Positions 21,628 to 29,968 of a stretch of DNA of 36,370 nt are shown piece after piece; position 1 is the stretch's first letter; each line of letters starts with the position of its first letter. The notes under the pieces were generated by a model. The model was not told the DNA's origin and did no database searches. It saw nothing but the letters and a program-made list of their open reading frames with translations. The translations under genes and the position numbers were made by a program. Location: the NCBI GenBank assembly GCA_002328865.1, contig DCWO01000122.1:1-36370 (forward strand). The letters run 5' to 3'. This DNA comes from Dehalococcoidia bacterium UBA2160. Its GTDB lineage: Bacteria > Chloroflexota > Dehalococcoidia > Lucifugimonadales > UBA1123.

Positions 21628-22770
21628 TTAATCGACCCCGAGAATGACCGTGCCGGTCGACGACAGCGAACCGCCCGTCCCGTTGACCAAAGCGGTCTTA
21701 GGGTTGTCGAGTTGGCGCTCGCCGGTCTCGCCTCGAAGCTGCCTGACAGCCTCCAGAACCAGGAACATCCCGTACATGCCGGAGTGGGTATACGAAAGCC
21801 CACCACCGCTGGTGTTCAGAGCGAAGTCTCCGCCGGGCGCAGTGCGCTGATTCGCGACAAAGTCCGGGCCCTCGCCCGGGCCGCAATAGCCAAGGCTTTC
21901 CAGGGTTACCAGGACGGTATACGTAAACGAGTCGTAGATCATGTTCAGGTCGATGTCGGCGTGAGTCAGGCCCGCGCCCTCCAACGCCTTCGGACCGCTG
22001 AATCGTCCCCAGGTGCTGGTCAGATCGGGCATCTGGCTTATCATGCCGTGGTCGTGGCCCTCGGCCGCGCCGAGAACGTACACCGGCTTCTTGGCCATGT
22101 CGCGGGCGCGCTCGGCTGACGTGATGACAAACGCGCCGCCCGCATCGGTGACCAGGCAGCAGTCGAACAAGTGGAAGGGCCACGCGACCCATCGGGAGGC
22201 GTGGTAGTCGTCGAAACTCATGGGGTCTTTCATGTACGCTTTGGGGTTCATCAATGCCCATTTGCGGGTCGACACCGCGATCTCAGCCATGGCCTGACGA
22301 GTGCGTTCCTCGCCGTAGTCGTGCATGTAGCGTCTGGCCGCGAGGGCGTAGTTGATCGGGGCGCCGATGTAGCCATACGGGGTCTCGAATTGAGGGCCCG
22401 GCTCCGAGGCGTTTCCGCCTCCTCGGCTGCGAGCGCTCCGTCCGGCCTCGCCATGCGTCACCAGAGCCACCTCGCAATACCCGGCGTTGATCGCCGCCAT
22501 TGCGTGGGCGATGTGGATGATGAACGACGAGCCGCCAACGGCCGTGGTGTCGGTGTACTTGGGCTCGATGCCCATGTACTCCGCGAGCGTGAGCGTCGAG
22601 AAGCCTGCTGACAGCAGGCCGTCGACTTCGCTCATCTTGATGCCGGCGTCCTCCAATGCGTTGTACGCGGACTCGGCGTGGTGCTGCAACGATGACTTGT
22701 TTTCTACCTTACCGATCTCATCTGACTCGGCTACGCCTGCTATGGCGACCGATCTTGACATATCAGCCAT
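21628..22770 (-). CDS. Thiolase-fold protein (SCP-x/Ltp-like), no N-terminal catalytic Cys
   Basis: 380 residues with the thiolase double fold. The loop that carries the nucleophilic Cys in classical thiolases reads VGGSSFIIH (78-86), with Ser. The NEAF-equivalent motif is YDSF (279-282) and the C-terminal loop is LVNGTGGS (361-368). The conserved His is in GGGLSYTHSG (around 329). Loss of Cys with gain of Tyr in YDxF matches Ltp2/SCP-x-like members, some of which act as retro-aldolases and not thiolases. Pairing with a DUF35 gene supports that. AGGAGG lies 11 nt before the ATG. It serves as an intact reference for the UGA-containing paralogue at 34477. Confidence 0.87.
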   Translation of the reverse strand: MADMSRSVAIAGVAESDEIGKVENKSSLQHHAESAYNALEDAGIKMSEVDGLLSAGFSTLTLAEYMGIEPKYTDTTAVGGSSFIIHIAHAMAAINAGYCEVALVTHGEAGRSARSRGGGNASEPGPQFETPYGYIGAPINYALAARRYMHDYGEERTRQAMAEIAVSTRKWALMNPKAYMKDPMSFDDYHASRWVAWPFHLFDCCLVTDAGGAFVITSAERARDMAKKPVYVLGAAEGHDHGMISQMPDLTSTWGRFSGPKALEGAGLTHADIDLNMIYDSFTYTVLVTLESLGYCGPGEGPDFVANQRTAPGGDFALNTSGGGLSYTHSGMYGMFLVLEAVRQLRGETGERQLDNPKTALVNGTGGSLSSTGTVILGVD

Positions 22771-23036
22771 GCTGAACCGGACCTCCTATTATTTTAGTTG
22801 CGATATAGTCGTGGCGGACCGTCTGACCAGGGGTTGCCCGGCGTCAACGAAACACCGCCTTCAGGCGTCGCTAGAATACAACGTCACGTGTCACAAGGCA
22901 ACCCCACACCGGCCTCCGCCCCGGACCGCTTCCGGACGCAGTCCTGTTGGTCCAAAGCAACCAGTCGCCATAATAGATGCCTTGTGCCGGGAGACCGTGT
23001 CTTGAAGGCGGTGAGCCGCCCGCCCGCCTACCCATC

Positions 23037-23798
23037 TCAGATCATCAGGTCGCCGCCGTTTATGTCCAGCGAGGCGCCGGTGATGTACGACGCCCGGTCC
23101 GATGCAAGGAACGCCACGAGCTCCGCCACCTCGGACGGCTCCCCGAGGCGCGAGATCGGGAAGCTGTCGGCATATGCCTTGGCCCGCTCCGGATCGATGG
23201 TGGAGCGAACCATTTCGGTGTCGATCAACCCGGGACACACCGAGTTCACCGTGATGCCGAACTCTGCCGACTCCTTGGCGAGGTGCCTGGTGAAGCCCAA
23301 TATCCCCGCCTTGGCGGCCGTGTAGTGCGCGCCGCCCACGGTGCTGATGTTCTTGCCGGCGGTGGACGAGAAGTTTACGATGCGACCCCAACCTGCCGCG
23401 CGCATCGAAGGGAGCGCCGCGCGCGAGCAGAGATACGTCCCTTTTAGGTTAACGCCCACAACCAGGTCCCACTCTTCTTCCTCAATATCGATCACGGGCG
23501 TCGGCTTCAGCACGCCGGCGTTGTTTATCAGGATGTGAACCGCTCCAAACCGGTCCACCGTCTCCCGGACCATACGCTCGACATCTGTTCCCGAAACAAC
23601 ATCGCCGCCGACTGCGATCGCCTCGGTCCCCGATGCCCGCAGACGTTCGACGACAGCGGACGCGGACGCGGCGTCGACGTCGTTGACGACAACCGCGGCG
23701 CCGCCCTGGCCAAGGCGTTCGGCCACTGCCGCGCCCATTCCGCGGCCTCCTCCGGTAACGATCGCTGCCTTGCCTCTGAACTCGGTGCTGTCGATCAT
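23037..23798 (-). CDS. Short-chain dehydrogenase/reductase
   Basis: 253 residues, the classical SDR length. The Rossmann motif TGGGRGMG is at 15-22, NNAG at 92-95, catalytic Ser at 144/145, and the YTAAK tetrad pair Y159/K163. NDVD after beta-2 suggests NAD(H) preference. It resembles 3-oxoacyl-ACP reductase (FabG)-like or hydroxyacyl-CoA dehydrogenases. Its place 266 bp upstream of the thiolase gene, same strand, suggests oxidation of a 3-hydroxyacyl-CoA before C-C cleavage; this is inference. The start ATG has GGGAGGG 7 nt upstream. It is divergent from the Nudix gene. Confidence 0.9.
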   Translation of the reverse strand: MIDSTEFRGKAAIVTGGGRGMGAAVAERLGQGGAAVVVNDVDAASASAVVERLRASGTEAIAVGGDVVSGTDVERMVRETVDRFGAVHILINNAGVLKPTPVIDIEEEEWDLVVGVNLKGTYLCSRAALPSMRAAGWGRIVNFSSTAGKNISTVGGAHYTAAKAGILGFTRHLAKESAEFGITVNSVCPGLIDTEMVRSTIDPERAKAYADSFPISRLGEPSEVAELVAFLASDRASYITGASLDINGGDLMI

Positions 23799-23884
23799 CG
23801 AAAGGCCCTCCCTTCCCCTGCGTGCACCCCCGATTGCCGGTGGCGCGCATCAATGTATCACAGGTCGGTTGACCTGCCGCCGCC

Positions 23885-23914
23885 TTGACTCACTCTTGAG
23901 CGTCAACCTAAACT
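23885..23914 (+). promoter_or_regulatory. Promoter of the Nudix-GNAT pair
   Basis: TTGACT (23885-23890) and TAAACT (23909-23914) are 18 bp apart. The Nudix ATG follows 28 bp downstream with GGAAAGG as ribosome site. Confidence 0.7.
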
Positions 23915-23942
23915 TAGTGTCTGACTGAGTGGAAAGGCATCG

Positions 23943-24395
23943 ATGAAAAGACGGCAACGCGTACACGAGATGGTCTCCGCCGGCGGAGTGGTGCATCGCG
24001 TCAGAGATGGGAACACCGAAATAGCGATATGCGGTCGGAACTATCCGCCGCTCTGGGCATTGCCCAAAGGAACGCCCGACGCCGGAGAGACCCAGCAACA
24101 AACCGCGCTTCGAGAAGTCCGAGAGGAAACCGGGTTAGAGGTGGAAGCTGAAGAGTTTATCGACTCAATCGGCTATACGTTCGTGCGGGCTTTCGACGGC
24201 GTCCGGTGCGTCAAAACAGTTCATTTCTACCTGATGACCCCCGTCGGCGGCGACATCTCGTTGCACGACCACGAATTCGACACAGTAAGATGGGCGCCAA
24301 TCGACGAGGCGCTGAACATTCTTACCTACGACAACGAGGTAAACATTGTTCAAAAAGGGATTTCCATGGTCCCGCAGGAGCGCCGAGACGGCTGA
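23943..24395 (+). CDS. Nudix hydrolase
   Basis: 150 residues. A complete Nudix box runs from G43 to L65: GTPDAGE, then seven residues, REVREETGL. The four metal-binding acids are in place. The family hydrolyses nucleoside diphosphates linked to another moiety (oxidised dNTPs, ApnA, sugar nucleotides). WALPKGTPDAGET resembles the MutT/Ap4A-type subgroup, but the substrate is not readable. The start ATG has GGAAAGG upstream and a good promoter. The GNAT gene downstream overlaps its last 50 nt. Confidence 0.9.
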   Translation: MKRRQRVHEMVSAGGVVHRVRDGNTEIAICGRNYPPLWALPKGTPDAGETQQQTALREVREETGLEVEAEEFIDSIGYTFVRAFDGVRCVKTVHFYLMTPVGGDISLHDHEFDTVRWAPIDEALNILTYDNEVNIVQKGISMVPQERRDG

Positions 24396-24993
24396 GCGCG
24401 ACAACGTCAACGTGGCCGGCGAACGCGTAGTGCTGCGTGAAAAAGCGATCTCGGATATCGAGGACGATTACGGCTGGCGCACCGACCCCGAATTGGCGGA
24501 GTTGGACGCCACTCGACCTCTGAACATGTCCTACGAGGACTTTTATCGCTACTCCCGGGACGAGATCAACTTGCCCGGCATGCGGTCCAAGCGGCTATCC
24601 GTCGACGACACCGACGGCAAGCACATCGGCAACTGCATGTTCTACGACATCGACATGCGCGCAGGTGAGGCCGAACTCGGCATCATGATCGGCGACAAGG
24701 ATTACTGGAGCCAAGGGTTCGGCACCGAAACGGTTGACCTGTTGCTGGACCACATGTTCCTCGCCTACTCGTTCAAGCGGGTGTATCTACATACGCTCAC
24801 GTGGAACCATCGCGCTCAGAAGTCCTTCCGCAAGTCGGGTTTCCGAGACGTGAAGGAAGTGCGCCGCGGCGGCCTCAACTTCCTCTACATGGAGGTTTGG
24901 CGTCACGAGTGGGAGCGGATGAGAGGCGTCGGCGCCGAAGATCAGACCTCGAACGACATAAGCTCCTCGGAGAACAGCAACTCTCCGTCGTAG
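24346..24993 (+). CDS. GNAT-family N-acetyltransferase
   Basis: 215 residues from TTG 24346. The GNAT core starts at VVLREKAISDIEDDYGWRTD. Acetyl-CoA-binding motif A is in GIMIGDKDYWSQGFGTETV, followed by NHRAQKSFRKSGFRDV, the RimJ/RimL-type signature. The acceptor is unknown. TTG 24346 has GAGG 6 nt upstream but overlaps the Nudix gene by 50 nt. GTG 24412, after the Nudix stop, is an alternative and would still keep the whole domain. The last 52 nt overlap the convergent metallo-hydrolase gene; the Ser/Asn-rich end of the protein is probably not structured. Confidence 0.83.
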   Translation: MFKKGFPWSRRSAETAERDNVNVAGERVVLREKAISDIEDDYGWRTDPELAELDATRPLNMSYEDFYRYSRDEINLPGMRSKRLSVDDTDGKHIGNCMFYDIDMRAGEAELGIMIGDKDYWSQGFGTETVDLLLDHMFLAYSFKRVYLHTLTWNHRAQKSFRKSGFRDVKEVRRGGLNFLYMEVWRHEWERMRGVGAEDQTSNDISSSENSNSPS

Positions 24994-25802
24994 AGCTTCT
25001 TCACGTCTCCGATCCCCTTCTCCATCACTCCATGGCCTGACAGGTTCGGGCCGATGTGCACCAGCACCAATTTCTTCACGCCGGCAGCTTGCGCCATCCG
25101 GGCCGCGCCGATCGTGCCGCATTGACCGGAACCTTCACCGTCGTCGTCCATCGTGTCCTGATCGTCCCAGCACATGCACAACATGACGTCGGCGTCCTTC
25201 GCCAGGTTCGTGACCGTGTCGCACGGCTGGGTGTCGCCGGTGAACACGACGCTGCCGTCTGGCGTATCCAGCCTGTAAGCGAGCGAATCTAGATACGGCT
25301 GCACGTGCTCCCCGTTCGCGGCGGTGACCTCCCAGTCCTTGCCCGAGTAGACCTTGCCTGGCCCAACGTCTTTGGCGAACACGTCCGGAGGCGGCCTTGG
25401 CAGCGTTCCGCCTCTGTTCACGAAGATCTGCTGGCTCAGAGGATGTCCGACGCGAGCCTTCCAGTCGTGTGCGAACACGCCGTCCTCGCCGATGATTCCC
25501 TCGGTGATGCGCTCGGTGAGGTTCGGCCCGTAGACCTGGAGGCGGTTCTCCTTGCCGATGCTCTGGTCCCAACGGCACAACAAGAAACACGGATAATCTA
25601 TGTCGTGGTCGAAGTGGTGGTGGGTGAAGAACAGGTAGTCGATGTCCGTCGGCCACAACCCGGCCTGCACCAGCTTATGCGTCGCGGCCGGACCGCAGTC
25701 GATCATGATCTGCTGGCCCTCGACCTCCGCGACAAACGAGCTCCCGAACCTGGTGGGCGTCGGAGTCGGCGTTCCTGCTCCCAGTACGTGGATGCGAGTC
25801 AT
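24942..25802 (-). CDS. Metallo-beta-lactamase-fold hydrolase (RNase Z/arylsulfatase-like)
   Basis: 286 residues. The zinc motif HxHxDH appears as H61-H-H63-F-D65-H66 in FFTHHHFDHD. Later ligands are probably VFTGDTQPC (Asp) and the final VHIGPNLSG (His). The start (RIHVLGAGTPTPTPTRFGSS) is the standard first strand of this subgroup, which includes RNase Z-like and AtsA-type enzymes and many small-molecule hydrolases. An insertion between 80 and 150 (WDQSIGKENRLQVYG onward) and the CMCWDD segment are unusual. No tRNA-binding exosite is evident. The substrate is unknown. AGGAGG lies 13 nt before the ATG. Its 3' end overlaps the GNAT gene on the other strand by 52 nt. Confidence 0.83.
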   Translation of the reverse strand: MTRIHVLGAGTPTPTPTRFGSSFVAEVEGQQIMIDCGPAATHKLVQAGLWPTDIDYLFFTHHHFDHDIDYPCFLLCRWDQSIGKENRLQVYGPNLTERITEGIIGEDGVFAHDWKARVGHPLSQQIFVNRGGTLPRPPPDVFAKDVGPGKVYSGKDWEVTAANGEHVQPYLDSLAYRLDTPDGSVVFTGDTQPCDTVTNLAKDADVMLCMCWDDQDTMDDDGEGSGQCGTIGAARMAQAAGVKKLVLVHIGPNLSGHGVMEKGIGDVKKLYDGELLFSEELMSFEV

Positions 25803-25838
25803 GGTTGAAGCGGTTCCTCCTGCAAAAGATTCGTAGAC

Positions 25839-26276
25839 CTAGCCAGTGAACGTACTCAGCAGCCTGACCTGAGGGTAAGCCGGGCTGACGGCGTTGTAGA
25901 AACGCTCGTCTGCGGTCCAATACTCGCATCCAAGCAATTCAGCCAGCGCCAGACAGTGGGCATCGTAGGCCGCTCCTTGCTGTGACTGCGTGGCCAATTC
26001 GATTGCTCGGCGGTGCAACCCGACAGGTTGGATGAATTGCAAACCGTAGTCGAAGAAATCATCCATGCGTAGACCTGCAAACTCAGACGAAAGTTGGCTT
26101 CGCCTCACTCGTTGGTACAACACGTTGGCGACTTCTATCGGCAACAGGTAAGGCGCGACTGGCTCAACGTTGTTGCGAACCCACAGCCGGGCCAGCTGAT
26201 TAGCCTTATCGCTGTCGGACTCTTCGATCAGCCACTTGACGACGAGGCTCGTATCAACTACCACTTGGTTAGCCAA
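25839..26276 (-). CDS. vapC: VapC-like PIN-domain toxin ribonuclease
   Basis: 145 residues from TTG 26276. The PIN domain keeps its four acids: D8 (VVVDTS), E48 (PIEVANVL), D105 (AYDAHCLALAE) and D123 (TADERF). VapC toxins cut RNA, often tRNA or rRNA, when freed from their antitoxin. The start was placed at TTG because the PIN fold begins right there; it overlaps the antitoxin stop by 8 nt. A longer frame to 26348 would run through the antitoxin gene out of frame. GTG 26267 is an alternative. Confidence 0.82.
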   Translation of the reverse strand: MANQVVVDTSLVVKWLIEESDSDKANQLARLWVRNNVEPVAPYLLPIEVANVLYQRVRRSQLSSEFAGLRMDDFFDYGLQFIQPVGLHRRAIELATQSQQGAAYDAHCLALAELLGCEYWTADERFYNAVSPAYPQVRLLSTFTG

Positions 26277-26562
26277 GTTCCCGAGCCCTAATCTCGCGAG
26301 CTTCGCGGAGAAGATCGGCTGAATCGCCAGGCAGTTTACGTCCCTCAAAGATTTTGTCCCGAAGCGCGAACAAGCGATCGAGTGTCTCTTCGTTGAATCG
26401 AGGCCGCTCCTCGTCTATCGCCTCGTCTTTATCGAGCGCCTGGCTCACCGCCGAGAGGCAATACTGCCGCATCGATACTCCTTTGAGCGCGGCAATCACC
26501 TTCAACCTCTTCTGAAACATCGGATCCATATCTAGTGTGAAACGCGTTTTGTTCGCGCTCAT
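26269..26562 (-). CDS. vapB: VapB-like ribbon-helix-helix antitoxin
   Basis: 97 residues. The N-terminal half is a ribbon-helix-helix DNA-binding domain (KTRFTLDMDPMFQKRLKVIA, then KGVSMRQYCLSAVSQAL). The C-terminal half is charged and helical (RPRFNEETLDRLFALRDKIF), the part that normally wraps the toxin. The start ATG has GGAGG 7 nt upstream. The vapC gene overlaps its end. A palindrome overlapping the -10 box fits autorepression by the antitoxin or the complex. Confidence 0.82.
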   Translation of the reverse strand: MSANKTRFTLDMDPMFQKRLKVIAALKGVSMRQYCLSAVSQALDKDEAIDEERPRFNEETLDRLFALRDKIFEGRKLPGDSADLLREAREIRARELG

Positions 26563-26590
26563 CGCAAAGCCTCCGCATCGTTAGAAATAC

Positions 26591-26603
26591 TACTGATGCA
26601 GTA
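26591..26603. promoter_or_regulatory. Operator palindrome of the vapBC operon
   Basis: TACTG-ATG-CAGTA is a perfect 5+3+5 palindrome. It overlaps the -10 box (26600-26605) of the minus-strand promoter, where binding by a ribbon-helix-helix antitoxin would block transcription. Confidence 0.6.
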
Positions 26604-26629
26604 TAATCGTATTTACTGCGAACCTGCAA
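26600..26629 (-). promoter_or_regulatory. Promoter of the vapBC operon
   Basis: On the minus strand TTGCAG (26624-26629) and TATACT (26600-26605) are 18 bp apart. The antitoxin ATG follows 38 bp downstream. Confidence 0.65.
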
Positions 26630-26657
26630 TCCGTAATCTCCGCATCCTGACCTCGTG

Positions 26658-28100
26658 TCACCCGAACGTCGAGTTCCCCTCGTCGACGTACGTGCTCCCG
26701 CCTGCTGTCGACACCTCGATGCGCTGCCGGTACACGCCATTCGCGAGTTCACGCTCAGCGTCGTGCTTCCCCGTCGTCCAGTCGATGCCGTCGGGCCCGC
26801 CCGTCAGCGCCTCGCGAAGCACCCGGCCGTCCATGGCATCGCCGCCTGGGATGTCGAGGACGTTCAGGATCGTCGGCGCCATGTCAACGTTGCCGCTCGG
26901 CGACTCCAACCTAACGCCGGATTTGAACGCCGGGCCTCTGGCGATGAGTGTGTTCCGCATCTCGTGTCTGCTCATGCCGCCATGCTGGCCGAGCCCCACG
27001 GCGCCCGACGTGGACGGCGCATGCCCCGGGTAGCCATGATCGTTCGCCCGATCCTCCCATCTGAACGCCACGGCGAGCTCGGGCGCGCGCGGTCCGTCCA
27101 TCCCAATCAGCGAAACAGCCGCCGTCCCCTCGATCGGTCCGGCTGCCTCCGAGGCGAGCAGTGCGCCGCACCAGGGCTGCTCCATCAGCCAACATGCGAG
27201 GCGATCAGTCGTATTTCGGTCGCTCTCGTGCACGTAGAACAGCGCAGAGCCGCCTTGCTCCGCGACCAGCACCCCTCCGTCCTCGCCACCGGAAGCGAAG
27301 CCCGCCGATCTCAGTTCCGCGGCCAGATCGACGGCCCTCGTGATAGTCGAGTAGCCATGATCGGAAATCACGAAAATGTTCGTGTCCTGAGCCCGGCCCG
27401 CCTCCTCCAGCCACGCCAACAAGCCGCCGAACTCCGCATCGGCCTCACGCAGCGCCCGGTTTGCCAACTCCGAGCCAACCCCGGCCGAGTGCTGAGACTT
27501 GTCCGGCTCGGACGACCAGGCCAGCGCGACGGTCGGCTCGCGTTCGGACAATACGTGCTCCTTCAGAATCCGTAATGCGTGGACGAAGCGAGCGGTGTTC
27601 GGCCGGTCTTCGCCAGGCCAGGGCCCAAACCTCGACGCCAGCCGGTCGTACAGCGACCCAGGCAGCGTGAACTCCGGATGGATCGTGGCGCCGCCCGCGA
27701 CATCAGCGGTCGGATTGTGGACGTACGCGTTGCCGCTGGTCCCAACCCCAATCGCGATATATTCCTGACTGTGCCCACTCAGGATGTCAGCCAGTGTCGG
27801 CGCAAGCAGAACTCTGCCGGTGGCATTGGCCAACCGTGCCAGATCCGGCTCCATCGCGTCGAGGACCCGATTCGGGTCGTAATCCCGCGCGACCAATTGG
27901 TTCCCTGCCAGACCGTGGCCGCCGGAGAAACGACCCGTCACCATCGAGGCGGCGTTCAGTCGCGTGACCGTCGGAAACGCTGGGTGGTTTCTGGCGAAGA
28001 ACACCCCCTGCTCCGCGAACCGCGAAAGGTTAGGCATCAGATTCGCGTTAACCTGCGACGGCTGAAGTCCGTCGAAAACCACGATCAGGAATCTAGACAT
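26658..28100 (-). CDS. Type I phosphodiesterase/nucleotide pyrophosphatase-family hydrolase
   Basis: 480 residues with the alkaline phosphatase superfamily fold. Metal ligand Asp is in LIVVFDGLQPSQV at the start. The nucleophile Thr is in NHPAFPTVTRLNAASMVTG. The second metal site shows in FVISDHGYST, and a late His in GLGQHGGMSRHEMRN. Members cleave phosphodiesters such as nucleotide sugars, NTPs or phospholipid headgroups. No signal peptide is seen, so it probably acts in the cytoplasm. ATG 28100 was chosen because the fold begins there and AGAGGA lies upstream; the longer frame to 28187 adds unrelated sequence. It is divergent from the next gene. Confidence 0.85.
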   Translation of the reverse strand: MSRFLIVVFDGLQPSQVNANLMPNLSRFAEQGVFFARNHPAFPTVTRLNAASMVTGRFSGGHGLAGNQLVARDYDPNRVLDAMEPDLARLANATGRVLLAPTLADILSGHSQEYIAIGVGTSGNAYVHNPTADVAGGATIHPEFTLPGSLYDRLASRFGPWPGEDRPNTARFVHALRILKEHVLSEREPTVALAWSSEPDKSQHSAGVGSELANRALREADAEFGGLLAWLEEAGRAQDTNIFVISDHGYSTITRAVDLAAELRSAGFASGGEDGGVLVAEQGGSALFYVHESDRNTTDRLACWLMEQPWCGALLASEAAGPIEGTAAVSLIGMDGPRAPELAVAFRWEDRANDHGYPGHAPSTSGAVGLGQHGGMSRHEMRNTLIARGPAFKSGVRLESPSGNVDMAPTILNVLDIPGGDAMDGRVLREALTGGPDGIDWTTGKHDAERELANGVYRQRIEVSTAGGSTYVDEGNSTFG

Positions 28101-28175
28101 TGAAGCGCATCCTCTGCTCAGACTGGCGATACCGTACACCTGGCCAGTTAGAGTGTCAAAATCGATGGCGAAACA

Positions 28176-28202
28176 TTGACATCCCAAGGACTCTGCTAGA
28201 AT
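28176..28202 (+). promoter_or_regulatory. Promoter of the 28.2-31.7 kb catabolic run
   Basis: A consensus TTGACA (28176-28181) and TAGAAT (28197-28202) are 15 bp apart, slightly short. The first gene starts at ATG 28240 with AGGGGGA upstream. Confidence 0.55.
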
Positions 28203-28239
28203 GTGCGACGAATCTCAAGCAGGCAATCAGGGGGATGCC

Positions 28240-28617
28240 ATGGACCTAACAGACGACGCCCGCCAGTACCTCGAAGAAGCAGAGCGGACCAGGGGCTACA
28301 CCCTGGAGATGCACCGGATCATGGCTGCCGCGGACTTCGAGTGGCTGAAGAAGTACAACGATTTCATCGAGGCCACCTACACGGGCCAGCGCACCTTGGA
28401 CCGCAAAACCAAAGAGCTGCTGCAAATCGTCGTCGAAACGGCCTTGCGGGCGGACGTCGAGCAGATCCAGGAGCACGTCAGGCTCGCCCTCCGCGAGGGC
28501 GCAACCCCACGCGAGATTCTAGAATCGATGGAAGCCGTCCTCGCACCCATGGGCGCCCTCGCCTTCCGCCGCGGCCTCCAAGCATGGGCCGCCGAAACCG
28601 GCGTCGACCCCGGGTAA
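28240..28617 (+). CDS. Carboxymuconolactone decarboxylase-like (AhpD-fold) protein
   Basis: 125 residues, all helical. The AhpD/CMD core is seen in KTKELLQIVVETALRADVEQ, IQEHVRLALREGATPREILE and the hydrophobic last helix. The conserved cysteine pair of peroxidatic AhpD-type members (CxxC before the H) is absent: the position reads ALRADVEQIQEH. Peroxidase activity is therefore unlikely, and a lyase or non-catalytic role is possible. ATG 28240 has AGGGGGA 6 nt upstream; the 13 residues before it are not family-like. It is the first gene of a rightward run with the dehydratase, transhydrogenase and DUF3237 genes. Confidence 0.8.
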   Translation: MDLTDDARQYLEEAERTRGYTLEMHRIMAAADFEWLKKYNDFIEATYTGQRTLDRKTKELLQIVVETALRADVEQIQEHVRLALREGATPREILESMEAVLAPMGALAFRRGLQAWAAETGVDPG

Positions 28618-28750
28618 TTCAACCTGCCGCAACCGCGTTTCGAGAGATCTTTCGTCCCTCCTGTCCCTTGCGTCCCTCAGTTATGGTCCGGGCCAGCAAG
28701 GTTCCCGAAACCAACAGACACCAACATTTTGATGACCTGGAGGACAAAAC

Positions 28751-29902
28751 GTGATAATCACCTCAGTAAAAGCAATCCCGGCCTCATCCTCAACCGCCTT
28801 CGGCGCAAGAAACTACATGTTTGTCAAGATCGAGACCGACGAGGGCATCGTCGGTTGGGGCGAGGCCACCGCCGGTCCGTTGAGCGTCGCCGCGATGGTC
28901 GAGGAATTCGGGCAGCAGCTCATCGGCAAGGACCCCGGCAGGATTGAGCAGCACTGGCAGACGCTCTACCACCACTTCCACGTTCGGGGCGGAGTCGTCC
29001 AGATGTCGGCGATCAGCGGGATCGAGATCGCCCTGTGGGACATCAAGGGCAAGGCGCTCGGCGTGCCGATCTACGAGATGCTCGGCGGGAAGATGCGGGA
29101 GCGCATCTGGTGCTACGGCAGGTGGGACGGCGCGACGCCAGAGGCCGCCGTCGAAAGAGCCCTCAGCTTCACGTCGCAGGGCATAACGGCCCTGAAGGGC
29201 GATCCCTTCGATCATCGAGGGTTGTTCATCCCCATCGAAGCGGAGAGAACGGCGATCGCGAAACTCGAGGCTGTCCGAGAAGCGGTCGGCGACGACGTCG
29301 AGCTCCTCGTCGAGGTTCACGGCAGGCTGGCGCCCTCGGACGCGATCCGAATCGGCAACGCCATGGAGCAGTACCGGCCGTTCATGTACGAGGAGCCGGT
29401 GCCGCCACAGAACCTCGACGCCCTCCAGCGAGTGGCCGAATCCGTCAGCATTCCGATCGCGACCGGCGAGAGGCTGCTGACCAAATGGGACTACGCGAAC
29501 CTGCTGCCCAGGCAGATAGTCGCCTTGATCCAACCCGACATCATCCAGGCCGGCGGAATTCTGGAGCTGAAGAAAATCGCAGCGATGGCCGAGGCTCACT
29601 ACGTCGGATTCCAGCCGCACAACCCATACGGCCCGATATGCACCGTCGCCTCCCTGCAACTGGACGCGTGCACGCCAAATTTCATGATCCAGGAAGGCGG
29701 GCTGCATCCGTGGTTCCAGGACGCGTGCTTCGGAGACTTCCCAGTTCAGAAGGACGGATTCCTACCACTGCCCGAAGGCCCGGGCCTCGGCGTCAACATG
29801 GACGAAGACTGGCTGAAAGCCAACCCGTGGCGAGACGACGCAGCCGTGTGGAGAGCCGGAGACGGCAGCGTGGCCTCCCGCCAGGAAACCAACTGGTCGT
29901 AA
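28751..29902 (+). CDS. Mandelate racemase/enolase superfamily sugar-acid dehydratase (galactonate dehydratase-like)
   Basis: 383 residues with the capping domain (1-120) and the barrel. Metal ligands are E188 (LLVEVHGRL), E214 (YEEPVPPQN) and E240 (TGERL). The acid/base histidines are H190 and H290 (FQPHNPYGPI). EEPVPPQN and ATGERLLTKWDYANLL are characteristic of D-galactonate/gluconate-type dehydratases, which remove water from aldonic acids to give 2-keto-3-deoxy acids. The first ligand is Glu where GalD has Asp. GTG start with GGAGG 7 nt upstream. The next gene, a transhydrogenase, suggests a shared hydroxyacid pathway. Expanded enolase-superfamily sets are known in SAR202. Confidence 0.9.
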   Translation: MIITSVKAIPASSSTAFGARNYMFVKIETDEGIVGWGEATAGPLSVAAMVEEFGQQLIGKDPGRIEQHWQTLYHHFHVRGGVVQMSAISGIEIALWDIKGKALGVPIYEMLGGKMRERIWCYGRWDGATPEAAVERALSFTSQGITALKGDPFDHRGLFIPIEAERTAIAKLEAVREAVGDDVELLVEVHGRLAPSDAIRIGNAMEQYRPFMYEEPVPPQNLDALQRVAESVSIPIATGERLLTKWDYANLLPRQIVALIQPDIIQAGGILELKKIAAMAEAHYVGFQPHNPYGPICTVASLQLDACTPNFMIQEGGLHPWFQDACFGDFPVQKDGFLPLPEGPGLGVNMDEDWLKANPWRDDAAVWRAGDGSVASRQETNWS

Positions 29903-29968
29903 GGCAAGCTGGGCAGGCGGTCGTCGGAATTGCCGCATGGTCAAACCGGAGCGATCGAAAGGAACGCC

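Noticed and set aside
24942..24993. 52-nt antisense overlap of GNAT and metallo-hydrolase genes as a regulatory device
   Set aside because: It only covers the low-complexity C-terminal tail of the GNAT protein; late stop codons of convergent genes often overlap this way.
26655..27575. 306-codon plus-strand frame over the phosphodiesterase-type gene
   Set aside because: Arg-rich composition and no motif; the minus-strand gene has all its metal and nucleophile motifs.
28790..29707. 305-codon minus-strand frame over the dehydratase gene
   Set aside because: Antisense shadow of an enolase-superfamily gene with intact ligands.
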